Assembly (NCBI GenBank): GCA_037074705.1
Contig: CM073590.1
Coordinates: 208,550,746-208,614,745 of the forward strand
DNA from: Zhengitettix transpicula
Taxonomy: Eukaryota > Arthropoda > Insecta > Orthoptera > Tetrigidae
Reading direction: 5' to 3'
DNA: 64,000 nt
The translations under genes were made by a program, and so were the position numbers. Each line of letters begins with the position of its first letter. Position 1 is the first letter of the stretch. The notes under the pieces are model-generated. The model had not been told where the DNA came from, made no database searches, and worked only from the letters and a program-made list of their open reading frames with translations. This document shows positions 13,031-25,383 of the stretch, in pieces.

Positions 13031-13166
13031 ATAAGAAAGATAGCCAATTCAGATAAAAAAGTGATAATATAAATACCACACAAACGTTTCTGGGATCCTT
13101 GTTTCTTTCGTCAGGTGTGAAGAAGAGCCTAGAACGACTCAACTGCACTTGTCAGTTGACAAAACT
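13031..13166 (-). repeat. P1 arm (PLE-associated, hammerhead-like core)
   Basis: On the minus strand it reads TTGTCAACTGACAAGTGCAG, then CACCTGACGAAAG, a short spacer, GGATCCCAGAAACG and TGGTATTTATATTATCAC. The same block recurs at 58.8-59.1 kb (twice, inverted), 63.1 kb, 27.5 kb and 17.6 kb. The core CTGACGA...GAAAC spans 13086-13114. The arm lies just downstream of a PLE endonuclease fragment on the same strand. Confidence 0.75.
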
Positions 13167-13660
13167 CAAAGGCGACGAAATCGCAACGACAATGGGAGAG
13201 CCGAAGAGTTAGCGGAACAACAAGGGACCAACTACAATGGGAAAACAGAAGGTTTAGCGTAATAGTAAGGGATCATAGCAATTGATGAGTTGCAAAGTGT
13301 CTGTACATTAATAGCTGTGATGTTTTATTTAATGTTAAGCATCTCTGAAATGAGTCTGAAATTGTACCAAATGTATGATTAGAATTGATTATATGTTTGA
13401 ATACTATAGTTTGATGTTAGATATATGTTGCTTGATACGCGTATTAAGGGAACGTTTCGTTTGCCCTATGTAGCAGGAATTACAATTAGAGCAAGAGATT
13501 TTGTAAACAGCACAATGTTTGTTGTAGGTGTCAAGGGGGTCCTTGTGGTTTTTAATAAAGTAGGAAAGGGTATTAGTGAATCTGTAAATGACGGATATTT
13601 AATATTCTATGAGTATTTGGATAAACAATCGGTAGTATCCAATTTCACCTAAATATAATA
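13167..13660 (-). pseudogene. Penelope-like element fragment, GIY-YIG endonuclease domain
   Basis: The minus-strand translation of about 13425-13560 gives a run containing IKNHKDPL, AVYKISCSNC and CYIGQTKRSLNTRIKQH. This is the GIY-YIG nuclease signature (VYKI...YIGQT) with the CxxC motif and the Lys/Asp/Pro lead-in typical of the C-terminal endonuclease of Penelope-like reverse transcriptases. In intact elements this domain nicks target DNA for reverse transcription. Only the endonuclease part remains: the upstream reading frame quickly meets stops, and no RT motif lies nearby. The C-terminal extension toward 13200 is out of frame and decayed. A P1 arm follows downstream on the same strand, as expected of an element 3' end. 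A plus-strand open frame at 13425-13652 is a shadow. Confidence 0.85.
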
Positions 13661-14929
13661 CCAAATCTAATTTAGCGATTTTTAAATGTTCGGACTCAAA
13701 GAAGGACTTTCACTAATTAGTTCAACAGGATGAAACGATAAAAGGGCACAGTTCACGAGTTAATCTGACTGTATTATGCCGTCAAGGGCCAAAGAAAACT
13801 ATAAGAGCAGTCACCCTTGTTAAGATTGTTGGGGTACTTCAGACCATTAAGGGGAAAAAAGGAAAATTTGTAACGGTGTCGGACTTGACTGATCACGATA
13901 CGGTTAAAGTGGCAGATCGAACTTGATTTTTGGGAAAAGTACGACCTTTCAAAAACCTTAAAGTATTACTACACACCGAACAAAAAGTAGAAAGTGATGA
14001 ATAAGAAGTGAAGAACAAGGTTGTTGGTTGCTTTGGTCCAGCAGATCTTTACGGCTTTATGTAAGAAGTCCGGGAGGAAGCCACAATGGTGGCTGGTTTT
14101 TAGGTGTGAGACCACAGAAAGCTGTCCGCGGGAATTTGGGCCGAGGCGTAACGGCTGTGAGGTTTCTTTCTCCAGACGCAAGGTCGTCCACTTCACACCC
14201 TGGATGACGATATCAGTTGTTTTATTTTTCCTTCGTCCTTTACAAAAACTGCGGAAGGTACGAAAATGTGAATGGACGATTAAATTTATTGATTTGCTGA
14301 CAGTGTGTTAAGAACATACTCTAAGTCAGTATTAATCACATCGTACTCTAATCCACGTCCCATAACGAGATATAAAACAAGCTCCCATCGCCATGTTGTT
14401 CTGTTTATATTGTCTCTCATTTTTCTTCCTACTACGAGACAGTATTCCTTGAAAAAATTAATATGAGAACGTTGTAAATAATTAAATTAAGATTTTTTAT
14501 TTTAAACCATCCCCGGTGCTATAAAATATATTGAATTTTATTGCATCAATGCCAACAAACATACCTTCGAATTTCTTCTTAAATATACTCCTTGAGTAAT
14601 GTCCCTCAGTCTTCAGATATTACGAAAGATTAAACTGATGAAATTGTTAGCGACATTCACAATGTAAACAAATGGTCGCCATATTGGAGTCACTAATTAC
14701 ATTTTCTACGAGGATTGTTAAGTATTTAGTATTGTTTTTTATTATCATTCGATTGAGTCTTACTGCATAAAGTTATACTTTTATTCAACGGACATATTCT
14801 GCTTTATTTCATTATTAAAAAAGGAACTATTTCCTTTGTTCATCGCGTAGTGACGTCTCTCTCTATCTCGAGTGACGTCTCAGTCTCTTGGCGCGCAGTA
14901 ATTTGACTCAAAATGATCACGTTTTTTAA
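13661..14929. other. Unassigned sequence
   Basis: Nothing recognised. Open frames of 75 and 96 codons around 13970-14310 overlap on opposite strands and have no family resemblance. Confidence 0.4.
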
Positions 14930-15060
14930 TTATAATTCTTTCCACCTTTCAGCACATTTCCGTTTCTCGAGTTTTTAAGAATATGTCTACCAATTTTTTT
15001 TTGCAATCGGTCCACGCGTTGTATAGAAATTAACGTAAATACATACATACATACATACAA
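14930..15060 (+). repeat. Possible LINE 3' tail ending in (ATAC)n
   Basis: The sequence 'caatcggtccacgcgttgta' followed by 'gaaattaacgtaaata' and then CATA repeats (about 15039-15058) resembles the 3' ends of RTE-type LINEs in insects, which close with a 'cggtccagccgtt'-like block and a short tandem repeat. There is no coding support, so this is a weak call. Confidence 0.3.
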
Positions 15061-17116
15061 ATATACATCCTTTTTTATTATATAGATGGTATAACAATGG
15101 TTAGAATACTTTAAAAAATTATTTACAGACAATTACAATTAGTTTAATTGCTGAAAATATAAATGATTATTTTTATAACTCTCAAGTTAGCTTATCGGAA
15201 CAGTATTTACTGATGAGGTTGAATATATTAATTTGAATGTATAAAAAATGGTAAAATCGCCGTCCGAATTTATGCGGCCTATTTTAGTATAACGAAAACT
15301 TTAAACATGTAGGTACTTCGCTCCGATGCAGTTTTCAAGCTCTCACCCTGATGAGCATTAGCAACTTCAGTAAGTGTCCGCCTATCGGTTGAATCCGGAC
15401 TCTCCAGTGCGTTGGATGATCAACTGTTTGCCGCACTTACCCCTTTTCTTCTTATCTATTATTAGATAACGCACCCGTCACCTCAGTTTTCTCATCATTT
15501 CGATTCAGAAGTTCGAATCGAGAACTAAAGGCACGTGATTTATTATTCTCCCTGTAACAAATCAATAGTCCAGCGGTAAAACAGCCTTCCTGTTTCTGTG
15601 GTTTGACTACTTGGCGATAACAATTACCAGAGACAATAAGTAGCATTCCTTTAGGCGGTTTTCCCTACATGATGAGCCTGTTTACTTCTTGTGCGGAGAT
15701 TCGAAGTGTTTTTCGGTATTTGTCTTCGTGGCTTCTCCACTGTTCATGTCGGCTGCTGCTCGTAACAAAATTCTACAGTTGTAAAATTTAGCTTAACATG
15801 GAAAATAGTGTGTAATTTTGCTGTCCGAAACAGCCCTTCATTACACAAAATAACCTATTTCCAATTGAAGAAGGAATATTTCCTAATCAGTCCGTTCTAT
15901 ATAATCCTATTAATTTAAAAAATTGTGGTCTGTTCCTGATAAACAGATTGTAAACTTAAATAACGAGAATATTTAACAACACGTTGACAAATTTTTTTAT
16001 AATTAAAAAATATATTTTTCATAAAAAAATTATTTTACAGCGAATAAGTTTCATTAATAACTAATGGGTAGTTAAATATATCTTATTATTAAAAATGGAC
16101 CTTAAAACATAATATATAATGGTTAAATTTCCAATTCTGCAGTGTGGGCTTTGTAACGAGAAAATTTTCCAGTACATTAAATTCTGTTTTTAATTTCACA
16201 ACACACTTACTGTGGCCGTGTCCGCTGTTCTTTTTTCCATTCCTTCAAACGCAATGATTAGGTTTGGTCTGTATAGCTAGAAACAAATCGTATCGTACTA
16301 TATTAAGTGTGAAGATAAATGATTTATACGCCACTCATCATATTACTGTAATATACTGAAATTACTTGGAGCATCGTCGTGATTTTAGGCGAGAGGGTCC
16401 CGCGTTAAGTTTCTACTCAATTAATTTCCACTTTTAATATATATAACGTGGAATCTGTGTATGTCACACTGAACTTACTGGTATACAATTATTGGGATGC
16501 AAAAATACCTATAATCAATAAATAATACAAAGAATCCAGTCTCAAATACAATGCTCCATGACTGACGCACCACGGTTTGTGAGGAACTTCGACCCTCACA
16601 ATGATCATTCATTACCTTGGTTGTTAAGATACTTTGGATATTCTTCGTAGAACGTATCGAATTTCGCTTTCGGCCGATGGTCACGTCTTCTGGACATCAG
16701 AGAAATATCACACGTACCTCGTAGCCCTCCACGAAAGGACAGGATAATGAACAGAAATAATCTAACCCCCTATACCTCAGAAGAATGTAGCCTGCGGACC
16801 TATAGCCAGAGAACTAACTAAAACCAATCTACCAATATACTAAGGATCGGTCGATGGACGATTTCTCTACTAAAGCTAAAACCATGTATAATATTTGCAT
16901 ATTACAAAGGAATTGTTGTATGTTCTAAAATAGAAGCCAAATAAAAAACTATAGTTGCCTGATGATTTAACATTTTTTATTGCTAAGTACACATTTCGTA
17001 TCATTCTCATTGTAATGTCATCACGCCCGTTCAGGAATATATTTACCTGTTTGTCAAACAGACGTTGAGGAAAAAACTTTCTACTACCTTAACTGTTTCT
17101 TTCATGAATACATACA
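15061..17116. other. Unassigned AT-rich sequence
   Basis: Nothing recognised. Only small open frames (64-69 codons) on the minus strand. Confidence 0.4.
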
Positions 17117-17542
17117 TCTAATAAATAAAATAGACTGGGTGTGTGTGTTCCACATACAAATCTACACCCGTGGAGAAAATTTGAACAAATTTCGTACACA
17201 TGTTCCTTTCGAACCGGAAGCAAACACTGTGGGGGTAAGACTCGGCTACCTGACTCAAGGGGGCGGGAGTGGACGGGGGAGGAAAATTTCAAACATGCTC
17301 AAACGGCCGATACTTGCGTCAGTTAATTTTTTTTTCGGGGTCAATGAGATAGCGTTCTCCTGATATTTTTGTGTATAATTTCAACCCTTTCCGGCATGGG
17401 AGGGGAGCACCTATAGGGCTGGGGGTTTCGGGGCGTTTCATAAAAATAACGCCAAAACAACCGAGATTGGAGTCTAATCCGGGGTTATAGATGTCGCTGA
17501 GTTTAATTATAACACCCCTGGTAACGCCGAGCACCCAGATAG
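17117..17542 (+). mobile_element. Helitron-like non-autonomous element, copy 2
   Basis: It begins TCTAATAAATAAAATAGAC after a host A and ends GGTAACGCCGAGCACCCAG then ATAG|T. It shares the head block 'caaatctacacccgtggag' and 'caaatttcgtac' with copy 1 at 0.7 kb, as well as the 'gtataatttcaaccc' and 'gagtttaattat' boxes. It holds only about one internal unit where copy 1 has four to five. There is no coding capacity; the overlapping open frames are shadows. Confidence 0.55.
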
Positions 17543-17595
17543 TATGTAATATAATGGACTGATTGCAGTGGCATGAGATACACCTGAAGTTCCGC

Positions 17596-17700
17596 TACAA
17601 ATTACGTGTTAAAATAAATACCACAGGATGTTTCTGCAATCCTTGCAGCTTTCGTCAGGTAATGAAAAATCGTGAGAGCTGTAAGAACGAACTCACCAGA
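17596..17700 (-). repeat. P1 arm, diverged copy
   Basis: On the minus strand it reads CCTGACGAAAGC, TGCAAGGATTGCA, GAAACATCC and TGTGGTATTTATTTTAAC. The core CTGACGA...GAAAC (17630-17658) encloses TGCA...TGCA, which can pair, where other copies have different pairing bases. Confidence 0.55.
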
Positions 17701-19904
17701 AGACGAACTCCGAAGCGTTTAAGTTACGATTTTAATCACCTGAGGAAGGCAAGATGGATTTATTTTATCTCATAATTTTGTCATTTTATTGGCCTCACTG
17801 TTAATTTTAATATTATTACTTTTAATATTTCGTTTGGTTCCAGTAAGTCCTTTTCAAAACCAATACGTCCAGCCTTCCTCTGTAAGCTGTAACTAACATT
17901 AAAGATTAGTTATGAATCATCCATAACACACTTTAATATTTCAAGTCAGTGATTGACTCTAAGATACAGTTAAGGAACGTTGCACGTCAGCGTCTCAGGT
18001 TACTTTGGGTTCGAGAATAGGATGTGTTAGTATCTAATCGGGAAACTAATTTTCAGTATCAAATTAGGTGGGTTTTTTTACTATCACGACACTTGAGCGC
18101 GCATTTCTAGACCCCAAAGTTGTTTAGATGTGACGCTAGAGCTCGCCAGGAATGAACTGATTTATTGACTAAGAGATTACGAAGCCGAGCAACCTAGAAC
18201 TTGTTTTGCACTGAACGCCACAAACTGATAACCTCATCTTTGTTGAGCACGTACAAGGGATTTTTAGAGCTTCTCTGAGGTTACAGCGGAAACTTCTGCG
18301 CACAGGGAGAAATACTAGACTCCAAACAATCTATACTCTGACCACCTCTAATATCATTCTTCTCAGGAATTAACTACATCATTTATTTTCAATAAATAGG
18401 TGTCATTAATAAAATATTAATGTTTTACTGTGTAATTATTCTTTTAAGTTATTTATTATGCATCGTCGTTTAGGTACCATAAAATTAAATACTCACCATT
18501 TCATTTATTTTTCCCCCCACAAATCGAATCTCTCTATCTCTTTGGAAACTCCTAACCACAAGTTTCAATTCCACATTCCGCCGTATTTCTATTGTCGGTT
18601 CATCTCAATTTATTAATACAGCCTTTAAATTGCTCTTATGCCGTTTAAATTACTGGGGCATACGTAAGTGGTAATAAAACATAGCTTTATTTATGTTTCC
18701 ATACTACAATACATACACAATATTTTTTAATTAATAAATTTTCTTTCCAAGCTGCAGTTACTTTCAATGAAATAAATACGAGACAAAGGTATCTCCCTTT
18801 TCTCAAAACAACCTCTAGAAACTCCCGCTCACATTTCGAAGATAAACGCTTTTTAAAAATCAAATATATATATATATAATAATTTCCACATTCAAATTTA
18901 CTCTAAAATAAATCATTTTGCTTACGTACACTACAACAGAATTTCATACTAACAAAAGTAATAATATGGACTATTAATAAATTACTTTCAACTCCTTACA
19001 CCCCTACAAATAAGTAAATTCTCCTCCTACTTTTATCCTTCTACATTTTCTAATTCCAATAATATCACGTACCCCCTTAACGATTAATTAATTTCAATTT
19101 TTTATAATTATAAATAATTTATCAACCTTTATTTATTTATTTATTTTAATGATAGCTATTAAAAGTTGTCATAATCAATTTGTAGTTTCATTTGAATGTA
19201 ATTTTCTTATATTTACGTAAAAAATAACTGGAGAAGAAAATTCAGTTCAAAATACATCAGTCAGTAGCGTGAACACAGAAAATAAAATTTAAACTTATTT
19301 TTAAATTCCTCTTACTTTTAAGTATATATAAGAGAACGTTATGATAGTTGTTAAAATTATCATTAAAATATTTTCTCCCGTAAAAAACATTAGAATCTTC
19401 AATCAAAGCTCAGCTTTATTGCCCATAAAGTGGAATTAAAATATCGGGATGGAAAAAATCGTTTTTTGTAGATGTTTAATCGATTTCTAATCATGAAGAA
19501 TTTAAATTAATATAACAGACCTGTTACATTAAAATGCATTTGATTTGATCGTTTTCGAGTGTACCTCCAACAGTTTATCTTCATGCTGCTTGGATCTTTA
19601 ATATATTAGTCCCAGAAACTTCGGAACAGACGAAATTCTTCCCTTTACTTTGTTGCGATACAAATTAACGAACTGTGGTATCCGGGCGATCTCTTTACTT
19701 CATAGCGACAAGCTGTATCTAAAAATTCCTTAAAAGTAACGCTATTTTCCCGGAGTTCCCGTACGCAACTCTCACTCGAAAAATAAATTTAACTTTTAGG
19801 AATTTAGAACAATTAATTTGAGCTCCCACTTATTCAAAATAAGTTTTACCAGACAAATGCATATTGTTGGATAGTTGACGAATTTGGTTGAAACAAAAAT
19901 ATGT
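17701..19904. other. Unassigned AT-rich sequence
   Basis: Nothing recognised apart from a short TA tract near 18866-18880. No open frame above about 70 codons. Confidence 0.4.
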
Positions 19905-19985
19905 ACTTGTTCATCCGGTGATGTTCGAAAACAGGAACGAAACGTCGGGATGTTGTAATTAAGAATTTAATTTATTTGTGAAATA
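19905..19985 (+). repeat. Possible P2-like arm
   Basis: Contains GGTGATGTTCGAAAACAGG followed by AACGAAACGTC: a GTTC...GAAC stem closed by GAAAC, as in the P2 arms at 37.0 and 50.9 kb but with a weaker CTGANGA box. Followed by AT-rich sequence as in the other arms. Confidence 0.35.
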
Positions 19986-22900
19986 TTAAATTCTTTCCCA
20001 TGTAATGGCCTTTTTCTTCATTTGTACTAATGCCAGATGAATATAACTATTATTCTTTAATTTTTTTATATCATGACAGTATTCGTGTAATATCGTTTCC
20101 GCTTCTTTATGTGAAATTGAACCTGAGCAGTTGGATTACAAATGACGATATTAACAAGTGTAATGACTATGGAGAGTCGTTTTGACCGATGCAGTACAGA
20201 TACTTATACAAAATGTTCTTGAACTGACCTCAAACATAATTTTAATAACTGGATTTTCCGCAGTAAAGGCCTTATCGTTCCACGGTGAATCACGCTAGAA
20301 TACAACACCGCATGACATCACTGAAATTTGCGTGTGATATACTGCAGTCCTTCGCCACGGAAATGCAATACCAAGATCATGAACTCTTCCGGCTACGTTG
20401 CCAAATACTGCGTCCATTAACGGACACACGCGACTATAAGGGTTGCGAATATGGTGCACAATCTGGCAACACCGAAGGAGCAGTGGGGTTGTTTACTTAA
20501 CCTTGATATTATATTTTCGTGCCGCTAACTAAAAATTTTCTCTGCGTGTTGTGGTTTATAGCAACCATCCTTTTTTGTTTAGTGAGAGTATTTATACCTT
20601 ATTGTAGAAACTGTTTTTCATTTTTTACTTACTAATGCCTCTGTTAACCGGTTTTAGGCACTCGTATGTTTTAAATTATTTAATATATTTCTTGACGATA
20701 GATTCTGTCCACGTCCACGTAAAAACTCACAGAACAGACAAGGTGAAGTTGATATGTTGACAGGACGATGGCCGCAGTTGGAAATGCTTGCAAGAAAACG
20801 CCATGCTTGGTTGCTCAATATGAAGACAAACAGACGAGGAGAAATCTGGTTGAAAATAGGAATGAATTCAGCACTCGCTTGAAACCCAAGGAAAGAGCCA
20901 TTCCAAGAAAGGAAGAAATCTTTGTACGATGGTAAAGATGAAAACCCTGTATTCATTAATTAACAGACAGTAGTATAGGACATAAAAGTGGAATGTCTTC
21001 TTTGTAGATTCATTGCCACTCTTCCAAATCAAGTCGGCAACTTAATTACGAACCTTCTCTGGTGGTCTCATCCTTCACTGGTAAATATCAAAGGAATGGA
21101 TTGGAACACGAAAGAGACTGAGCAGGTGACTGTGAAAGAATTAAATTTCAAAAAATGTCGAACCGCTATTTTTCAGCTAAAAAATACAATCCAAATAGAA
21201 ATGAAATGGTCTCCATCACACGTCTTCAGATTTCACCATTACGCAACCCTGAAGCTGGAAGACGAATCCCACCCGGGAGAAAAAGTTCCCTGCTGAACAA
21301 GTTTCGCTTGCTTTGAGGAGTAATTGCAGAGTTTCGGATTTTTCTTGGAAAGTAAATTTGAATTTTAATAGCGGCGGACATTACTTGTGGGTTGTTGAAA
21401 GTCTTTCACGCATGTGTGACATCAGACAGTGACTAAGAGCAGGTGCGGCTTAACGGACGCGCTTCTCAACAGTCCTGGCTGACTCAGCACAAGGTCACAC
21501 AACCAGCAAACACACAAGAAACTGCTGGAAACTCGACAACCTGGCTGGACAGGGATCGGTTCCTCTTAACTGACTTCGATTTTCAAAGAAATTGCGCTAA
21601 TTTTCTTGGTACCACAGAAAGGAAAGTAATGACTAGACACGACATGATCTGGTGGTGATACGGAAGGCTGATGGTCCTGCAAACCATGAATCCAAAAATA
21701 GTAATAATTTTTGTAGATTTTAATTAAAAGTATGTTCTCCTTTCTCTTCCATGTTCCCAATAGTGTATTAGTCAAGAAATCTAATTATTTTCTATTGAAT
21801 AACAATGGGTAAAATAGGTTTGAAGAATGAATTGATTCAGCAGGCACCTGAAATCCAAAGAAAGAACGACGGGATTCCATGAAAAGAAGAAATATTTGTT
21901 GACCGTAAAGATAAAAACCATATATTCATTAGGTAATACAAAGAATTAATTAGTTAAAATACGAGAGGGCAAGTGATACGGTAAACGCATTTTATATTGG
22001 CTGTATGCTTTTCTGTGCCCGCGAACTGTTAGATGGCATAATTGACTTCGATTATGGTAGGTTACAGCATAATCACTTCAGTTCGTTCAGTGCTGTTTCG
22101 AAGTAAACATGGCTGTACCTCAGGAGGACGGCGTTCCGTATACCGAATTTGTCTGGAGTGATCGTGTGAAATAAACAGAAAACTTTCAGCTAAATAAATC
22201 GGTCAAACATGAGTGGAACGTCCAGCCACATCCACTACTGATGACAGTTATCCATAACAGGTTCAACCGTGTGATGATCACTTGAGGGAAGCGGTGCTAA
22301 CGAAAACAGTTTTTTCCCTCAGGGTATCGGAAAACTTGTGAAACAGTGCATCAAGTGTTTTTAAAAGCAGGGTGACTACATCGGAAAATGATGCAAGTGA
22401 AAGATTTCTACTTTTAATGTCAACATTTAAAAGATATATATACGTTTTGACTTAACCCCGAACATACATGCAAAGACTATCTTTGTAAATGATTACTCAC
22501 TACTTTACGTAGGGAATTTTCAACGAGATTGACATTGAAATATTTAAATGAATAAATTAAATATATATTTTTACAACTAATTGATTGTCTACTGCCCTAA
22601 AAAGATCAGTAACGACTCGAATCAAAAAACCTTTCAACAAGATTAAATCTCCCCCAAAAATTAATTCAATTATAACTAAAAACACTTTAGAAAATGTTTC
22701 TATTTTGAAATTATTTCCAAAGAAAGAAAATATCTCACTTAATTTGAACGAATACCAAAAATATTTTCTTGTAATAAAATGTTTTTAGTTATTTATATTT
22801 TAGAAGAAGAAATCATCAAAACCATAAATTTAAAACTGTTTCTCGACATTTTAGTAACTGTTTAATAATATAGGATAATAAATTACAAATTTACAAGAAC

Positions 22901-23495
22901 TCTTGGTAATATCCAGCATTCAAAACTCCGGAAACTGTTTAAAATTTGAAAATAAGAATTTTGAGTAAACTTAATTTGAATGAATATTTTACAAGACCGT
23001 TATATTTTATAATTATTTAGAAAAAAAATTCGAAACCTTTATTCCTAAAATATTTGGTACGTTGGGTTAAAAACAGTTTATTGCTCGAATCTATCATCAC
23101 ACTTTGTTACAGACTTGCAGTTTCATTAGCACATCTTTATTTGGTTTTGAAAACAGTAGAAAATTTATCTTCCGGTTTTTTAATAATTTTATCTTTAATC
23201 ATTTTCTAACGACGGAATATACCATCTTACGAGACTTATATTACGATTTTGATATTTTAATTTAAAATTTGTTAGTTGCCTCAAATAAACAGTTATGCGT
23301 CTTTAATTTACTTCATTTATTATTATTTTTAACGTGTAAGTGCAGAAGCAGTTAAGTAACTGACAGGAATTAGTCTATCATTATCTGTTTTACGCAATCA
23401 ACCATTGTCTCTTAGTTGTTATTAGTCCGTCAGTCTCGCAATTGTAACTCAAAAAAGTTAATTACTTATTAAGTGCAACTTTTACCTACCTGATG
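19986..23495. other. Unassigned sequence containing a diverged direct duplication
   Basis: The blocks at 20848-20962 and 21808-21935 are similar (shared 'aatgaattcagca', 'aaagaac/gcc...attcca', 'gaagaaat.tttgt', 'aaagat.aaaacc', 'tattcatta'). Open frames at 20285-20500, 20988-21296 and 21443-21658 (+) show no family resemblance. The rest is AT-rich with nothing recognised. Confidence 0.35.
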
Positions 23496-23880
23496 TTTAT
23501 AGCCCGGGGGCCCTAGTTAACCCTTGGCTACCTTCCTCTACCATTCCGCATCCCCCCTTTCAAATCCTTCCTATTCTATTAAAGGGGAGTTGCCCAACGC
23601 GGATTACCCTCATGTAGCCTGTTGTCCTAAAAAAAACCAAAAAACCTACCTAATGCAGGTTTTTCTAGAGTTTTCCCTGCATTACTTTTAGGCGAATGCA
23701 GGGTAGGATCCTTAAACTATAGCCCGGGGGCCCTAGTTAACCCATGGCTACCTTCCTCTACCCTTTCGCATAAAAAAGATAAGCATGGAAAATGAAGCTG
23801 TCTGCGAGGGCTATTCTCTCGAAGGCAGAACCTTGTAGGAGAGGCAGGCAGGGGCTACCTTTGGGGTCCGCCCTGCGGAC
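23496..23880 (+). mobile_element. R-family retroposon, rearranged copies
   Basis: Three R pieces lie in the same orientation but out of order. First comes a 3' half with A-rich tail (about 23500-23642: CCCGGGGGCCCTAG through GCCTGTTGTCC plus A run). Next is a middle piece (23644-23770: ACCTACC...GCAGG to CTACCCTTTCGCAT) followed by a short A run. Last is a 5' piece (about 23795-23875: TCTGCGAGGGCTATTCTCTC to CTACCTTTGGGG). Successive insertions or tandem duplication with deletion could give this order. Confidence 0.7.
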
Positions 23881-24380
23881 CTCCACCAACGCTCTCTCCC
23901 AACTCTCTGACTGCTCCTGTCCAACTCGTTTCTCTCTGCTCCTGTCCAACTGTCCAAGTGTTGTCAGGTCTCCAGTCCCAATGTTCTTTTATCTGTTTTC
24001 CCCCTCTCCAGAATATTCCCTTGTTTTCACAGTTTTTTGAGTTTCCACTGTCGCCAAACAACACCTGCTGTTGCCTTTCTCACGCTCAGAGAGCTACTCA
24101 ATACAGTTAAAAATAAATATTCCCTTTTAATATAATTGTATGTCCATAAAACTTCTGTCATCATGTATTTAGGGTTCCGTCGTCCAGATGTCGGTCACAA
24201 CCATTAGCCCTAAGAGCCGCTAAACGCCCAATTATAGTCCTTCCCTTCTCTAAAATCCACTTATCCATCATTTTATTATTATCTTTTTTTTCTACAAACC
24301 ACTCAAGAATCCCCAGTCTGAGTTGGTAAACAAATCTGATGAAATCAGAACAAAATTCATGTCCTTCTTTACTGGGTATT

Positions 24381-24382
<2 letters not shown>
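23881..24382. other. Unassigned sequence
   Basis: CT-rich then AT-rich sequence. Nothing recognised; overlapping open frames on both strands around 23758-24064 are shadows of the R repeat and its CT-rich flank. Confidence 0.4.
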
Positions 24383-24427
<45 letters not shown>

Positions 24428-24431
24428 CGGG

Positions 24432-24482
<51 letters not shown>
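24383..24482. repeat. (TA)n microsatellite, interrupted
   Basis: About 100 bp of TA repeats broken once by TTACGGGTTA, directly left of the LTR-like sequence at 24.5 kb. Confidence 0.95.
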
Positions 24483-24484
<2 letters not shown>

Positions 24485-25364
24485 GGTGTAAGCTGAACGT
24501 TGGAGCAAACAATTTAAGAAGTCATTTGGCGTCCAATTATATGAAATGTTAAACAAATAATTAAAACAAAAAAAATACAATTTATTACGAACAAACAATT
24601 ATATTTACCAAATTATTAAGGCAAATAATTTAAATTACATTACAAATTAATATTTTACAATAAAAACCACGGCTGTTTCTCAGGGTCGATTACTGGGCCT
24701 TTAATAAAGAATACTTGTTACACAATCAAATTTTACCAAACTATCACGGGATTAATTCAAACAATCAATAAATATCACAATACAAAATATAAGATATGAA
24801 ATTTAAAATCTGAATTCGGACATCGGAAATCGGATATGTGACGATAATATCATTTACTTACGGGTTTGCAGATAGTAATTTGTGAAATTGTACCATAATG
24901 TTACTGGTATGCAAGGAAATTGGCTCGTGCACACACACACAATTCTTAAAACTTTATAGACAGGCCATTTTTATACACTGAATCTAATAATCAACACTTT
25001 TTGCTTGCCAAAATGACTCGCAATGCTTGCTTCGCTGTTCCTCTTAACAAATCTTACTAGCACAAAGTTTGTTATTTGCTGGATGCAATAACCTGGGGTC
25101 CCAATAATTGAAGAAAATGGTCTAACGTGAGCATGTCAGTTAGACTCGGACCTTTAATAGATGGATTGGATCGACGTAATTATCTGCTCACAGACTGGAA
25201 CCTGTAGACCGTTTTTTATTAATATTTTAGCTGTTAAGTTTCATATAGCGAGACACTTTCTGGATTTTTGTCCTTTCTCGACAGACTACTCCCATACACT
25301 CTCGAGAACACTGGAGCACTGAGCGTCTAGCGAACGAACTTCTATAATACTAGCAAGCATTGCA
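24485..25364 (-). mobile_element. Probable diverged LTR (E) of the same Gypsy-type family
   Basis: It shares the block TCTCAGGGTC...TTA.TGGG and the general AT-rich layout with LTRs A and B. Read on the minus strand it starts near TGCAATGC and ends near CTTACA, loosely matching TGTAATGCC...ATTACA. TTAT occurs at both flanks (24481-24484 and 25365-25368), but the left border is off by two bases from a TG. It sits next to a TA microsatellite as the other copies do. A mariner is inserted just to the right at 25382. Similarity is too low to be sure. Confidence 0.4.
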
Positions 25365-25383
25365 TTATTGCCCTATTCTTGTA

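Noticed and set aside
13425..13652. Plus-strand 75-codon frame
   Set aside because: It is the antisense of the GIY-YIG endonuclease fragment.
22010..22480. A further mariner transposase N-terminus
   Set aside because: A loose resemblance of some residues only; no inverted repeats, no catalytic motif and no conserved order of blocks.
24383..24482. TA tract as a replication origin or regulatory site
   Set aside because: A simple microsatellite explains it; there is no independent signal.
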